A DNA stretch of 64,000 bases from Streptomyces sp. H39-S7 (GTDB taxonomy: Bacteria; Actinomycetota; Actinomycetes; Streptomycetales; Streptomycetaceae). A program made the position numbers and the translations under genes. Of the stretch, positions 1 through 11,211 are shown one piece after another (within the stretch, counting starts at the first letter, position 1; each line of letters begins with the position of its first letter). The stretch covers positions 120,073 to 184,072 of the forward strand of contig NZ_JAPVLU010000017.1 in assembly GCF_027158205.1 (NCBI RefSeq). The letters run 5' to 3'. Below the pieces are notes generated by a model. The model was not told the DNA's origin, did no database searches, and saw only the letters and a program-made list of their open reading frames with translations.

Positions 1-1
1 C

Positions 2-457
2 GACACTCTCGCGTCCGGAGCCTGCGCCGAGGTCATCGAGTTGTACGCGGTACCGAAGCCGGAGCCGCGCCGCCCCAGACCGCTCGGCTACGTCCTGATC
101 GCACTCGGAGTCGCGTTGATTCCCTGGCTCTTCGTCCTCGCGACCTCGCTGCCGGACACCGCGCAGGCGTCCCACTGGTCGACCGCCTGGGTGGGCCTGG
201 ACGCCCTGGAGGCCGTCGGTCTCATCGGCACCGGCGTGCTGCTGCGCCGCCGCGACCACCGGCTCGGCCTCGCGGCCGCCGCCACCGCGATGCTGCTGGT
301 GGTCGACGCCTGGTTCGACGTCACGACGGCCGCCCCCGGAGCGGACTTCGCGTCCGCGCTCCTGATGGCCCTCTGCCTCGAACTCCCCCTGGCCGCGCTG
401 TGCGCGGTACTCGCCGTACGGACGTCCGGACGCGCGAACGCCGGCGGTGCTGGATAG
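2..457 (+). CDS. Small membrane protein, 5' end outside the window
   Basis: The frame is open to the left edge of the window, so the true start is probably upstream; an internal TTG at 41 is the only start-like codon nearby. The visible part has a Pro/Arg-rich segment and then four hydrophobic stretches, starting at about LGYVLIALGVALIPW, which suggests a four-helix membrane protein. A charged RRRDH loop sits between helices two and three. I recognise no family. It converges on glyS, and its stop lies inside a long hairpin shared by both genes. Confidence 0.75.
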   Translation, partial: DTLASGACAEVIELYAVPKPEPRRPRPLGYVLIALGVALIPWLFVLATSLPDTAQASHWSTAWVGLDALEAVGLIGTGVLLRRRDHRLGLAAAATAMLLVVDAWFDVTTAAPGADFASALLMALCLELPLAALCAVLAVRTSGRANAGGAG

Positions 458-476
458 TCCAGCCCCGCCGGCGTTC
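436..476. terminator. Bidirectional hairpin terminator between convergent genes
   Basis: GAACGCCGGCGG at 436-447 pairs with CCGCCGGCGTTC at 465-476, and an inner GCTGGA/TCCAGC stem closes a three-base loop. The stem overlaps the stop codon of the upstream gene and faces the end of glyS, so it can terminate both. There is no T-run, which is usual in Streptomyces. Confidence 0.7.
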
Positions 477-503
477 ACATCCCGCGACCCGCCGTTAAGG
501 CGG

Positions 504-1886
504 TCAGCAGCCGAGGAGCCGGCCGCCGAGGTACGCCTGGATCTGGTCCAGCGACACGCGCTCCTGCTTCATGGTGTCGCGCTCGCGCACCGTCACCGCG
601 TTGTCGTCGAGGGTGTCGAAGTCGACGGTGACGCAGAACGGCGTGCCGATCTCGTCCTGACGACGGTAGCGGCGGCCGATGGCGCCCGCGTCGTCGAACT
701 CGATGTTCCAGTTCTTCCGCAGGTCCTCCGCCAGGCCCTTGGCCTTCGGCGACAGCTGCGCGTTGCGGGACAGCGGCAGCACGGCGACCTTGACCGGCGC
801 CAGGCGCGGGTCGAGGCGCATGACCGTGCGCTTCTCCATGACGCCCTTGGCGTTGGGCGCCTCGTCCTCGTTGTACGCGTCGAGCATGAAGGCGAGCATG
901 GCGCGGTTGACGCCCGCCGCCGGCTCGATGACGTACGGGAACCAGCGCTCGCCGGCTTCCTGGTCGAAGAAGGACAGGTCCTGGCCCGAGGCCTCGGAGT
1001 GCGCCTTGAGGTCAAAGTCGGTGCGGTTGGCCACGCCTTCGAGCTCGGAGAACTCGTTGCCACCGAAGTTGAAGCGGTACTCGATGTCAGTGGTGCGCTT
1101 CGAGTAGTGGGACAGCTTCTCCTTGGCGTGCTCGAACCAGCGCATGTTGTCCGGGTTGAGGCCCAGGCCGGTGTACCAGTTCCAGCGCTGCTCCATCCAG
1201 TACTCGTGCCACTGCTCGTCCTCGCCCGGCTTGACGAAGAACTCCATCTCCATCTGCTCGAACTCGCGGGTCCGGAAGATGAAGTTGCCGGGGGTGATCT
1301 CGTTGCGGAAGCTCTTGCCGGTCTGGGCGATGCCGAACGGCGGCTTCTTGCGCGAAGTGACCTGCACCTGGGCGAAGTTGGTGAAGATGCCCTGGGCGGT
1401 CTCCGGCCGCAGGTACGCGACGGAGCCCGCGTCCTGGGTCGGGCCGAGGTGCGTCTGCAGCATGCCGGAGAACTGCTTGGGCTCGGTGAAGGCGCCCTTG
1501 TTGCCGCAGTTCGGGCAGTTGATGTCGGCGAGACCGTTGGCCGGCGGACGGTTGTGCTTGGACTCGTACGCCTCCTCCAGGTGGTCCGCGCGGTAGCGCT
1601 TGTGACAGGAGGTGCACTCGGTCAGCGGGTCCGAGAACGTCGCGACGTGGCCGGACGCCTCCCACACCTCGCGCGCCAGGATGACCGACGAGTCGAGTCC
1701 GACAACGTCGTCGCGCGAGGTGACCATGGAGCGCCACCACTGGCGCTTGATGTTCTCCTTGAGCTCGACGCCGAGCGGCCCGTAGTCCCAGGCGGCTCGC
1801 GAGCCGCCGTAGATCTCACTGCACGGGAAAACGAAGCCTCGGCGCTTGCTCAGGCTGACGATGGTGTCGATCTTGTCGGCGGCCAC
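504..1886 (-). CDS. glyS: Glycyl-tRNA synthetase (class II, alpha2 type)
   Basis: This enzyme charges tRNA-Gly with glycine in the cytoplasm. The 460 residues have the usual length of the homodimeric bacterial/eukaryotic-type GlyRS. Class II motif 2 appears in the stretch around [19 protein letters not shown]. Two CxxC pairs (CTSC and CPNC) match the zinc-containing insertion seen in actinobacterial enzymes. The C-terminus carries the anticodon-binding domain. It is transcribed towards the left-edge gene and away from the zinc-uptake cluster, with about 140 bp between glyS and znuA for divergent promoters. Confidence 0.97.
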   Translation of the reverse strand: MAADKIDTIVSLSKRRGFVFPCSEIYGGSRAAWDYGPLGVELKENIKRQWWRSMVTSRDDVVGLDSSVILAREVWEASGHVATFSDPLTECTSCHKRYRADHLEEAYESKHNRPPANGLADINCPNCGNKGAFTEPKQFSGMLQTHLGPTQDAGSVAYLRPETAQGIFTNFAQVQVTSRKKPPFGIAQTGKSFRNEITPGNFIFRTREFEQMEMEFFVKPGEDEQWHEYWMEQRWNWYTGLGLNPDNMRWFEHAKEKLSHYSKRTTDIEYRFNFGGNEFSELEGVANRTDFDLKAHSEASGQDLSFFDQEAGERWFPYVIEPAAGVNRAMLAFMLDAYNEDEAPNAKGVMEKRTVMRLDPRLAPVKVAVLPLSRNAQLSPKAKGLAEDLRKNWNIEFDDAGAIGRRYRRQDEIGTPFCVTVDFDTLDDNAVTVRERDTMKQERVSLDQIQAYLGGRLLGC

Positions 1887-1990
1887 GATGCTCTCTTCAG
1901 TACGACGAAGCGGTCAGTTGCCCCAGGTTACCGGCGGGCACTGCCCCGGTATCAAATCGGTTCCGGCGGAACCCCGGACTTCGAAGGCAA

Positions 1991-2020
1991 TTGACAATCG
2001 TTTCCACTTCAGATGAAAAT
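1991..2020 (+). promoter_or_regulatory. znuA promoter (sigma-70-like), probably giving a leaderless mRNA
   Basis: TTGACA at 1991-1996 is a perfect -35. After 18 bp, GAAAAT at 2015-2020 is a plausible -10. Transcription would start at about 2027-2028, on the ATG that begins the lipoprotein signal peptide, and no Shine-Dalgarno sequence precedes that ATG. The -10 lies inside a Zur-box-like palindrome. Confidence 0.6.
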
Positions 2021-2028
2021 GAGTGTCA
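1992..2028 (+). promoter_or_regulatory. Two Zur-box-like operators over the znuA promoter
   Basis: TGAAAATGAGTGTCA at 2014-2028 closely matches the 15-bp actinobacterial Zur box (TGAAAATnATTTTCA type) and covers the -10 and start site. TGACAATCGTTTCCA at 1992-2006 is a weaker second copy over the -35, spaced 22 bp from the first. Zinc-loaded Zur, encoded four genes downstream, would repress from here when zinc is sufficient. Confidence 0.75.
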
Positions 2029-2993
2029 TGAACAAACGCCACCGTCTGATACCCGCAGCCGTCGCCGGAACCGCCGCCCTGGGCCTTCTCACCCTGAGCG
2101 CCTGCTCGGCGTCCGACGCCGCGGACGGTGCGGGCGGCAGCGGGAACCTGAAGGTCACGGCGTCCTTCTACCCCATGGAGTTCCTGGCGAAGGAGATCGG
2201 CGGGAAGAACGTGGACGTGACGGCGCTCACCAAGCCGGGCGTCGAGCCGCACGATCTGGAGCTCACCCCGCGGCAGACCGCCGCCCTCGGCAAGGCCGAC
2301 GTGATCGTCTACCTCAAGGGCCTGCAGCCCGCCGTCGACGAGGCCGTCAAGCAGTCCGGCGTGAAGAACACCGCCGACGCCGCCTCCCTGACGAAGCTGG
2401 AAGAGCACGGCACCGAGGTCGACGGCCACGCCCACACCACCGGCGACAACCGCTCCGGCGAGGGCGAGGCCGGCGCCGACCCGCACATCTGGCTCGACCC
2501 GGTGAAGTACGCCGAGGTCGCCAAGGGCGTCAACACGGTGCTCGCCAAGGCCGACCCCGACCACGCCGCCGCATACCAGAAGAACACGGACGAACTGGTC
2601 AAGAAGCTGGACGGGCTGAACACCGAGTTCACGAACGGTCTCAAGAACCGCGCCTCCGACACGTTCATCACCACCCACGCGGCCTTCGGCTACCTCGCCG
2701 AGCGCTACGGCCTGGTCGAGGAGGCCATCGGCGGCATCGACCCCGAGGCCGAGCCCAGCGGCGCCCGCATCAAGGCCCTGCAGCAGCTCTCCGCGAAGCA
2801 CCACGTCACGACGGTCTTCTTCGAGACGCTCGCCAGCAACGCCACCGCCAAGACCCTGGCCGGCGACCTGAAGCTCAAGACCGACGTACTGGATCCCCTC
2901 GAGGGGATCACCGACAAGTCCCAGGGCACCGACTACTTCGCGGTGCAGCGGAGCAACCTCAAGGCCCTGCAGACGGCGCTCGGCAGCAAGTGA
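2028..2993 (+). CDS. znuA: Zinc ABC transporter substrate-binding lipoprotein
   Basis: This is a cluster A-I (ZnuA/AdcA-type) solute-binding lipoprotein that captures Zn2+ outside the membrane for ZnuBC. I chose the ATG at 2028, not the in-frame ATG at 2013, because the earlier one lies within the promoter/Zur box. The resulting signal peptide ends in lipobox LSAC with Cys at residue 26. Likely metal ligands are the His in KPGVEPHDLE, a His/acid-rich flexible loop (EEHGTEVDGHAH), and the His in ADPHIWLDP and TTHAAFGY. Product is 321 aa, followed after 7 bp by znuC in one operon. Confidence 0.93.
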   Translation: MNKRHRLIPAAVAGTAALGLLTLSACSASDAADGAGGSGNLKVTASFYPMEFLAKEIGGKNVDVTALTKPGVEPHDLELTPRQTAALGKADVIVYLKGLQPAVDEAVKQSGVKNTADAASLTKLEEHGTEVDGHAHTTGDNRSGEGEAGADPHIWLDPVKYAEVAKGVNTVLAKADPDHAAAYQKNTDELVKKLDGLNTEFTNGLKNRASDTFITTHAAFGYLAERYGLVEEAIGGIDPEAEPSGARIKALQQLSAKHHVTTVFFETLASNATAKTLAGDLKLKTDVLDPLEGITDKSQGTDYFAVQRSNLKALQTALGSK

Positions 2994-3000
2994 GGAATCC

Positions 3001-3819
3001 ATGCAAGAGCAACCAGAGCACGCGGAGCACGCGGTGACGGAGGTAGGCATGCGGCCGGTCCCGGTCATTTCCCTGCGCGGGGCGACGGCCTCGCTCGGAT
3101 CACGGCCCGTACTGCGCGGGGTGGACCTGACGGTCGGCGGCGGCGAGGTCGTCGCCCTGCTCGGTGCCAACGGCTCCGGCAAGTCGACCGCGGTCCGGGC
3201 CGTCGTCGGCCAGGTACCGCTCAGCGAAGGCCGCCTCGAACTGTTCGGCACCCCGCTCAAGCGCTTCCGCGACTGGGCCAGGATCGGCTACGTCCCGCAG
3301 CGCACCACCGCCGCGAGCGGTGTGCCGGCGACCGTCCGCGAGGTCGTCTCCGCCGGCCGGCTGGCCCGCAGCCGCCTGCGGCCGCTCGGCCGGGGCGACC
3401 GCGCGGCGGTCGACCGGGCGCTGGAGATGGTCGGCATGGCCGACCGCGCCAAGGACTCCGTCGACGCGCTCTCCGGCGGCCAGCACCAGCGGGTGCTCAT
3501 CGCCCGCGCGCTGGCCGTCCAGCCCGAACTGCTGATCATGGACGAGCCGATGGCGGGGGTCGACGTCGCCAGCCAGGAGATCCTGGCCGGCACCCTGCGC
3601 GAGCAGGTCGCGTGCGGCGCCACCGTGCTCCTCGTCCTGCACGAGCTCGGGCCGCTGGAGCCGCTGATCGACCGCGCGGTGGTGCTGCGCGACGGCTGCG
3701 TCGTCCACGACGGACCGCCGCCGCGCGCCGTCGGGCAGCACGCGCTGCCCGGCCACGACCATGTGCATCCGCACGCCGCACACAATGCCGAACCGCTCAG
3801 GACGGGGCTGCTCAGCTGA
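3001..3819 (+). CDS. znuC: Zinc ABC transporter ATP-binding protein
   Basis: This ATPase subunit drives zinc import. Walker A (GANGSGKST) is at about residues 58-66, the LSGGQHQR signature is near 158, and Walker B (LLIMDEP) is near 180. The C-terminus is His-rich (GQHALPGHDHVHPHAAHN), a common feature of zinc-system components. The start has a GAGGAA Shine-Dalgarno; an ATG at 3049 is possible but less well placed. The stop overlaps the znuB start by one base (TGATG), implying translational coupling. Confidence 0.94.
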   Translation: MQEQPEHAEHAVTEVGMRPVPVISLRGATASLGSRPVLRGVDLTVGGGEVVALLGANGSGKSTAVRAVVGQVPLSEGRLELFGTPLKRFRDWARIGYVPQRTTAASGVPATVREVVSAGRLARSRLRPLGRGDRAAVDRALEMVGMADRAKDSVDALSGGQHQRVLIARALAVQPELLIMDEPMAGVDVASQEILAGTLREQVACGATVLLVLHELGPLEPLIDRAVVLRDGCVVHDGPPPRAVGQHALPGHDHVHPHAAHNAEPLRTGLLS

Positions 3820-4760
3820 TGGACATCCTCGACTACGCCTTCATGCAGCGGGCCCTGATCGCGGCCGTCCTGGTCGGCATCACCGCCCCCGCCATCGGCA
3901 TCTACCTCGTCCAGCGCCGCCAGGCGCTGATGGGCGACGGCATCGGCCACGTCGCGATGACCGGCGTCGGCCTGGGCTTCCTGCTCAACACCAGCCCGAT
4001 CTGGATGGCCACCGCCGTCGCCGTCGTCGGCTCCGTCGCCATCGAGCTGATCCGCTGGTACGGCAGGACGCACGGCGACATCGCGCTCGCGATGCTCTTC
4101 TACGGCGGCATGGCCGGCGGCGTGATGCTGATGAGCATGTCCGACACGGGGTCCAACGCCAACCTCGTCACGTACCTCTTCGGCTCCCTGAACACGGTCT
4201 CGCCGGAGGACGTCACGACCATCTGCGTGCTCGCCGCGTTTGTGGTGCTCGTCACAGTCGGGCTGCGGCGGCAGCTCTTCGCGATCTGCCAGGACGAGGA
4301 GTTCGCCCGCGTCACCGGGCTGCCGGTCCGGCTGCTGAACCTGCTCGTGGCGGTCACCGCCGCCGTCACCGTCACCGTCGCGATGCGCGTCGTCGGCCTG
4401 CTGCTCGTCAGCGCCCTCATGGTCGTCCCGGTCGCCGCGGCCCAGCAGCTGTCCCGCAGCTTCGCGATGACGTTCGCGCTGGCCGTCCTGATCGGGGTCA
4501 CGGTCTCGCTCTCCGGAGCGGTCACGTCGTTCTACGTGGACGTGCCGTCCGGGCCGACGATCGTTCTGCTGGCCATCGCCATCTTCGTCGTGCTGGCGGT
4601 GCTGGCCGGTCCGCTGGCAAGAAAACGGGCCCGCGGTTCCGCCACCGCCGCCGAACGGTGCACCCTGGAGGTACCCGGCGCGCGCGTCCCCCAGGACGAC
4701 GTTCGGGTGCAGAGCCCGCGGCCTGACACAATGACGACCGACCGGACATCTGGACGGTGA
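3819..4760 (+). CDS. znuB: Zinc ABC transporter permease
   Basis: This is an ABC-3 family membrane permease of 313 aa with eight to nine predicted helices. The first follows MDILDYAFMQRALIAAVLVG, and the DGIGHVAMTGVGLG loop is typical of the family. It forms the channel of the ZnuABC importer. The ATG at 3819 shares its A with the znuC stop. A longer open frame extends upstream inside znuC but is antagonistic to the znuC frame, so I reject it. The hydrophilic C-terminus runs up to the zur start region. Confidence 0.93.
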   Translation: MDILDYAFMQRALIAAVLVGITAPAIGIYLVQRRQALMGDGIGHVAMTGVGLGFLLNTSPIWMATAVAVVGSVAIELIRWYGRTHGDIALAMLFYGGMAGGVMLMSMSDTGSNANLVTYLFGSLNTVSPEDVTTICVLAAFVVLVTVGLRRQLFAICQDEEFARVTGLPVRLLNLLVAVTAAVTVTVAMRVVGLLLVSALMVVPVAAAQQLSRSFAMTFALAVLIGVTVSLSGAVTSFYVDVPSGPTIVLLAIAIFVVLAVLAGPLARKRARGSATAAERCTLEVPGARVPQDDVRVQSPRPDTMTTDRTSGR

Positions 4761-4786
4761 CGGTTACGACCGAGAAGGAGGCACCG

Positions 4787-5203
4787 GTGACGACCGCCAA
4801 GCCCCCCGTGCAGGGCCGATCGACCCGGCAGCGCGCTGCCGTCGCCGCCGCGCTCGACGAGGTCGAGGAATTCCGCAGCGCGCAGGACCTGCACGACCTC
4901 CTCAAGCACCGCGGCGACTCCGTCGGCCTCACCACCGTCTACCGCACGCTGCAGTCCCTCGCCGACGCCGGCGAGGTCGACGTGCTGCGCACCGACGACG
5001 GCGAGTCCGTCTACCGCCGCTGCTCCGACGGCCACCACCACCACCTCGTCTGCCGCATGTGCGGCAAGGCCGTCGAGGTCGAGGGCCCGGCCGTCGAGAA
5101 GTGGGCCGAGGCGATCGCCACCGACCACGGCTTCGTCAACGTCGCCCACACCGTAGAAATCTTCGGCACGTGCGCCGAGTGCGCCACCGCGGAAAAGGCC
5201 TGA
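4787..5203 (+). CDS. zur: Zinc uptake regulator of the Fur family
   Basis: Zur is a zinc-responsive repressor that binds DNA as a dimer. I place the start at the GTG at 4787, preceded by a strong GAAGGAGG, rather than at 4757. The 138-aa product has an N-terminal winged helix (recognition region VGLTTVYRTLQSLADAGEVD). A His cluster (DGHHHHLVCRMCGKAVEVEG) supplies metal ligands, and a second CxxC pair (FGTCAEC) fits the structural zinc site. It is the last gene of the znu cluster and presumably controls it through the boxes upstream of znuA. Confidence 0.95.
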   Translation: MTTAKPPVQGRSTRQRAAVAAALDEVEEFRSAQDLHDLLKHRGDSVGLTTVYRTLQSLADAGEVDVLRTDDGESVYRRCSDGHHHHLVCRMCGKAVEVEGPAVEKWAEAIATDHGFVNVAHTVEIFGTCAECATAEKA

Positions 5204-5257
5204 CGGCCGCCCCCAGCCCACGCGCCACGGCGCCCACCCGCTGATCGCCTCCCGCGC

Positions 5258-5794
5258 TCACGCGCGCGGCACGTGGCCATCGAGCAGGGCGCGGAGCCGG
5301 TCCAGGTCGGCCGGGGCGGTCGCGGCCCGCTTGGGGAGGATGTTCAGGCAGGTGCCGTTCCTGTCCGGGCTGAGCAGGATGAAGGCGGTGTCGGTCTCCA
5401 CGTAGCGTCCGAACCGCTGCCAGGACACCGTGCTGCTGCTGGTCTCCGTCGCGACCAGCAGGCCCGACCCGTCCACCGTGGTCCGCACCTCGCCGTTGCG
5501 CCGTGCCCCCTTCGCCAGGGTCCGCCCGATGAGCAGGGGCTGCCAGAAGACGACAGCCGCCGGCACGCCGAGGATCCACAGCAGCGGCCAGGGCACCGCA
5601 TCGCGGCCCGCCGCCCAGAGGACCAGCACCAGTGCGCACGCCCCGGCGCCGAGGAGGACGAATGCCTGGAGGAAGCGGCCTTGCAGGGTCTTGCGCCGCC
5701 GGGCGCGCAGCGCCCCCGCGAAGTCGTCGGCGGTGAGGGTGAAGTCGAGGACCACCGGTTCGGGTCCTGCCTCCGTACGGGGCGTCGCTTCCAC
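5258..5794 (-). CDS. YcxB-like membrane protein
   Basis: The 178-residue protein has a short cytoplasmic N-terminus (LDFTLTADDFAGALRARRRKTLQ), two adjacent hydrophobic helices at about residues 45-85, and a soluble C-terminal domain. That last part (GLLVATETSSSTVSWQRF...YVETDTAFILL...ILPKRA) matches the YcxB-like C-terminal domain pattern. The function of this family is unknown. It converges on zur and is followed by uppS in the same direction, with an 87-bp gap. Confidence 0.8.
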   Translation of the reverse strand: MEATPRTEAGPEPVVLDFTLTADDFAGALRARRRKTLQGRFLQAFVLLGAGACALVLVLWAAGRDAVPWPLLWILGVPAAVVFWQPLLIGRTLAKGARRNGEVRTTVDGSGLLVATETSSSTVSWQRFGRYVETDTAFILLSPDRNGTCLNILPKRAATAPADLDRLRALLDGHVPRA

Positions 5795-5881
5795 GTGTCT
5801 GCCTGTTCTGATCGTCCCGGCGATCCCCGGAAGCTCCCGGAGTCGCCGGACCGTACCGACCGGACGGGCAGACCGTCAACG

Positions 5882-6709
5882 TCAGGGCCGCTTGTCGGTC
5901 GGGGCCAGGTCGTTGGGGAGGGCGCCTCCGAAGCGGCGGTCCCGCGAGGCGTACTCGTGGCAGGCGCGCCAGAGGTCGCGGCGGTCGAAGTCGGGCCACA
6001 GGACGTCCTGGAAGACCATCTCGGCGTAAGCGGTCTGCCAGAGCAGGAAGTTGGAGGTGCGCTGCTCGCCCGAGGGGCGGATGAAGAGGTCCACGTCCGG
6101 CATGTCCGGGTAGTACAGGTACTTCGCGAAGGTCTTCTCGTTCACCTTGGAAGGGTCGAGCTTGCCGGCCTTCACGTCCGCGGCCATGGCCGCGGCCGCG
6201 TCCGCGACCTCCGCGCGGCCGCCGTAGTTGACGCAGAAGTAGAGCGTCATGGCGTCGTTGTCCTGCGTCTGCTCCTGGGCGACCTGGAGCTCCTGCACGA
6301 CGGACTTCCACAGCTTGGGCATCCGGCCCACCCAGCGGATGCGGATGCCGAGCTCGTCCATCTCGTCGCGGCGGCGGCGGATGACGTCGCGGTTGAAGTT
6401 CATCAGGAAGCGCACCTCGTCGGGCGAGCGCTTCCAGTTCTCGGTGGAGAAGGCGTACAGGGAGAGGTTCTTGACGCCCAGCTCGATGCTGCCCTTGAGG
6501 ACGTCGAGGACGACGGACTCGCCGACCTTGTGGCCCTCGGTGCGCGGCAGCCCGCGCTCCTTCGCCCAGCGGCCGTTGCCGTCCATGACGATGGCGACGT
6601 GCTGCGGCACCAGCTCCCCCGGGATCTTCGGGGGCACCGCACCTGACGGGTGCGGGTCCGGAGTCCGGTACTCCGGTCGGGAACGGCCCAGAATCCCGCG
6701 ACGTGCCAT
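5882..6709 (-). CDS. uppS: Isoprenyl transferase (undecaprenyl/polyprenyl diphosphate synthase, cis type)
   Basis: This enzyme condenses isopentenyl diphosphate onto an allylic primer to make the lipid carrier for cell-wall synthesis. The signature [19 protein letters not shown] gives the catalytic Asp and phosphate-binding loop, and [17 protein letters not shown] is the conserved C-terminal motif. The start is the ATG at 6709 ([15 protein letters not shown]), giving 275 aa. An upstream extension to 6946 overlaps recO and lacks support. It follows recO in the same direction after 44 bp, so recO-uppS is probably co-transcribed. Confidence 0.95.
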   Translation of the reverse strand: MARRGILGRSRPEYRTPDPHPSGAVPPKIPGELVPQHVAIVMDGNGRWAKERGLPRTEGHKVGESVVLDVLKGSIELGVKNLSLYAFSTENWKRSPDEVRFLMNFNRDVIRRRRDEMDELGIRIRWVGRMPKLWKSVVQELQVAQEQTQDNDAMTLYFCVNYGGRAEVADAAAAMAADVKAGKLDPSKVNEKTFAKYLYYPDMPDVDLFIRPSGEQRTSNFLLWQTAYAEMVFQDVLWPDFDRRDLWRACHEYASRDRRFGGALPNDLAPTDKRP

Positions 6710-6753
6710 GCGCGTTGCCTCTCCTACATCTCGTACATCTCGGTACTGCTTCG

Positions 6754-7500
6754 CTACTTCTCGACGAACTTCAGCGAGCGCAGCCCGCGCTCCAGGTGCC
6801 ACTGCAGATACGCCGCGACCAGCCCGCTGCCCTCCCGGCAGAAGTGCGGCTCGCACGCGTCCGCCGTCTCCCAGTCCCCGCCCAGCAGCGCGCCGAGGAG
6901 TTCCAGGGACTCCCGTGAGGGTACGACGCTTCCCGGCACACGGCACTCGGCGCAGACGACTCCTCCCGCTCCTACCGAAAAGAACCGGTTAGGACCGTCC
7001 ATCCCGCATTTGGCACAGTTGTCGAAGCTCGGCGCGTAGCCGTTCACCGCCAGTGAGCGCAGCAGGAAGGCGTCCAGGATCAGCCGCGGCTGGTGCTCAC
7101 CGGACGCCAGGGTGCGCAGCGCGCCGACGAGGAGCAGGTACTGCTGGACGGCCGGCTCGCCCTCGTGGTCGGTGAACCGTTCCGCCGTCTCCAGCATCGC
7201 CGTGCCGGCGGTGTAGCGGTCGTAGTCGGCCGCGATGGCGCTACCGTACGGAGCGATCGTCTCACCCTGGGTGCACAGCGGCAGCCCGCGCCCGACCAGT
7301 TCCCCGCCGCGTGCGAACAACTGCACGTCGACGTGGCTGAACGGCTCCAGCCGCGCCCCGAACTTCGATTTCGTGCGGCGCACCCCTCGGGCCACCGCCC
7401 GCACCCGTCCGTGCCTGCGGGTGAGCAGCGTGATGATCCGGTCCGCTTCACCCAGCTTCTGGGTGCGCAGCACGATGCCGTCGTCGCGGAACAGACTCAT
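6754..7500 (-). CDS. recO: DNA repair protein RecO
   Basis: RecO helps load RecA onto SSB-coated single strands in RecF-pathway repair. The start is the ATG at 7500 ([20 protein letters not shown]), the conserved beginning of the OB-fold. The 248-aa product has the actinobacterial zinc finger CAKC...CAEC in its C-terminal half. A longer frame to 7704 runs into the divergent DUF1304 gene and is rejected. Confidence 0.95.
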   Translation of the reverse strand: MSLFRDDGIVLRTQKLGEADRIITLLTRRHGRVRAVARGVRRTKSKFGARLEPFSHVDVQLFARGGELVGRGLPLCTQGETIAPYGSAIAADYDRYTAGTAMLETAERFTDHEGEPAVQQYLLLVGALRTLASGEHQPRLILDAFLLRSLAVNGYAPSFDNCAKCGMDGPNRFFSVGAGGVVCAECRVPGSVVPSRESLELLGALLGGDWETADACEPHFCREGSGLVAAYLQWHLERGLRSLKFVEK

Positions 7501-7564
7501 ACGATCCATTGTCCCGTACGCGAACCGGCCCCTGCCCCCGCCCGGTCCGCATACGCTGCCGCCT

Positions 7565-7927
7565 ATGTCGATCACCGCAACCGTGGCAGTGCTGGCCATC
7601 GCCGCCCTGCACGTGTACATCCTGGTCCTGGAGATGTTCCTGTGGACCACGCCGAAGGGCAGGGCCGCCTTCGGCCTGACAGCCGAGTTCGCCACCGAGA
7701 CCAAGGCGCTGGCCGCGAACCAGGGGCTCTACAACGGGTTCCTCGCGGCCGGCCTGGCGTGGTCCGCGTTCGCCGCCGACCCGGTGGGCTTCCAGACCCG
7801 GATCTTCTTCCTCGTCTGCGTCGCCGTGGCCGGCGTGTACGGGGCCGCCACGGCGAGCCGCCGCATCGTCTTCGTCCAGACGGTGCCGGCCCTGGTCGCC
7901 CTCGCGCTGGTGCTCATCGCCCACTGA
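7565..7927 (+). CDS. DUF1304 family membrane protein
   Basis: This is a 120-aa integral membrane protein with four predicted helices. The pattern HVYILVLEMFLW, then the Asn-Gln segment LAANQGLYNGFLAAGL, is characteristic of the DUF1304 family, whose role is unknown. It is divergent from recO, with 64 bp between starts. Confidence 0.88.
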   Translation: MSITATVAVLAIAALHVYILVLEMFLWTTPKGRAAFGLTAEFATETKALAANQGLYNGFLAAGLAWSAFAADPVGFQTRIFFLVCVAVAGVYGAATASRRIVFVQTVPALVALALVLIAH

Positions 7928-7985
7928 ACGACCCGCCGAACAGCCCGCTGAACCGCCGAAGCGGCCTCGGGCGCGCGCACCTGCG

Positions 7986-8702
7986 TCAGGACGGCGCGCC
8001 CGCCGCCTCGGCGAGCAGCCGGACCGTGTCCCCCGCGGGCAGCGACAGGCAGCGGCCGACCGCGACCAGCACCTCCCGCTCGGCGGGCAGGTAGGGCCCG
8101 TCGGCGAGGGCGATCCTCGCTCCCTGCAGCAGGATCCGCTCGCGCCCCTGGGGCGCGAGGTGGGCGGAGAGCGGCTCCAGTGCCTCATGGAGCTCGATGG
8201 AGAGCCAACTGCCGCAGCCGTCCAGGGCGTCGGCGAAGGAGTCGGGGCCGAGGACGTCGGCGGCGCCGGGGAACCGGCCCGCGTCGGCGACGATCGCCGC
8301 CAGCAGGCCGAGGAGCTGGTCCTCGGTGCAGTCGGTGAAGCCCGCGGAGCGCACCGCGCGGACGGCCTCTTCCCGCGCCGGGCGGCCGGTGGCCCCGCCG
8401 GCCGTGAGCACGGCGAGCGCGACGGTGTGGACGGCGTCGCGCAGCATCGCCGAGAAGCGGGTCGACGTGAGGTGGTCGAGCGTCTCGGCGCCGAAGTGCC
8501 CGTGGCAGCCGCTGCATTCGATGACGGTTCCGGCCGGCCCACGGGTCAGCACGGGAACGTTGAGCACGGTGAGGCGCCGCGTGCCGCTGCGCCGGTGATA
8601 GGCGCGGTCGCCCCCGCAGTCGGGGCAGAAGAACTCGCCGTCATCCTCGGTGTGCCATGCGGTGCGCACACCCCAGAAGCACAGCCCTCGCAGCTGAACC
8701 AC
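7986..8702 (-). CDS. Zinc-ribbon TerB-like protein
   Basis: I choose the GTG at 8702, which has GGAGGG six bases upstream; the frame extends to 8753 without a better start. The 238-aa protein begins with a four-Cys zinc ribbon (CPDC...CSGC) and then has an alpha-helical region with two TerB-like repeats. These include the acidic segments RAVRSAGFTDCTEDQL and ARIALADGPYLPAEREVLVAVGR, similar to tellurite-resistance TerB metal-binding folds. Neither the substrate nor a role in tellurite resistance can be read from the sequence. It converges on the DUF1304 gene. Confidence 0.8.
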   Translation of the reverse strand: MVQLRGLCFWGVRTAWHTEDDGEFFCPDCGGDRAYHRRSGTRRLTVLNVPVLTRGPAGTVIECSGCHGHFGAETLDHLTSTRFSAMLRDAVHTVALAVLTAGGATGRPAREEAVRAVRSAGFTDCTEDQLLGLLAAIVADAGRFPGAADVLGPDSFADALDGCGSWLSIELHEALEPLSAHLAPQGRERILLQGARIALADGPYLPAEREVLVAVGRCLSLPAGDTVRLLAEAAGAPS

Positions 8703-9136
8703 GTTGCACCCTCCGGCGTTTCGTCCCGGTACGCACCGATCCGGCACGCACATGTGCGTAACGCCTCGGCAACGGTGCCGTTACTGCTGCCGTGATGTTA
8801 GCCACACCAATGACGCGCAGTCAGTACCGCGTAAGGGGGGATTTCCGGATCGGTCCCGTCCGCACCACGTCTTGGCAGGTCACGGCCGGTGGGCACGAGA
8901 AGAGGATTGACGCGATCTCGTGGGTGGCCCGCCCCGGGCGGTCGGGCGGCGCGGGGCCGGGGTTTCCGGGCGTCGGGACGCGTTTCGACGCCCGCGAGGC
9001 GCCTCTCCCCTGACGCGCCAACGGCCGCGGCGAGGCCGGTGAAGGCCGCCGCGGCCGTTGCCGCCGTACTCCGTCCGCACCTCGTCCGGCCCGCCGGCGG
9101 GCCGTTTCAGCAACGGATGCGGTCACCCGAAGGTGG
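8703..9136. other. Gene-free interval between the TerB-like gene and leuA
   Basis: This 434-bp stretch should hold the promoter of the leftward TerB-like gene and the 3' untranslated region of leuA. I see no convincing coding frame. Short frames here have poor third-position bias and no ribosome-binding site. The only clear structure is the 14-bp stem at 9019-9060. Confidence 0.6.
9019..9060 (-). terminator. leuA terminator hairpin
   Basis: A perfect 14-bp stem, CAACGGCCGCGGCG at 9019-9032 with its complement at 9047-9060, closes a 14-base loop. It lies about 75 bp past the leuA stop and can act on leftward transcripts. Confidence 0.75.
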
Positions 9137-11161
<2,025 letters not shown>

Positions 11162-11211
11162 TCATCGTCGCAAGCAGTGACAGCGGTGTGGCCGCGTGCC
11201 ACATTGCCGCC

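Noticed and set aside
447..1994. Long plus-strand frame antisense to glyS
   Set aside because: Its codons mirror glyS third-position GC bias on the other strand; the translation is Arg/Val/Leu repeats with no domain, while glyS is unmistakable.
8703..9136. Small open frames between the TerB-like gene and leuA
   Set aside because: No Shine-Dalgarno sequence, weak codon bias and overlapping frames on both strands; treated as non-coding.
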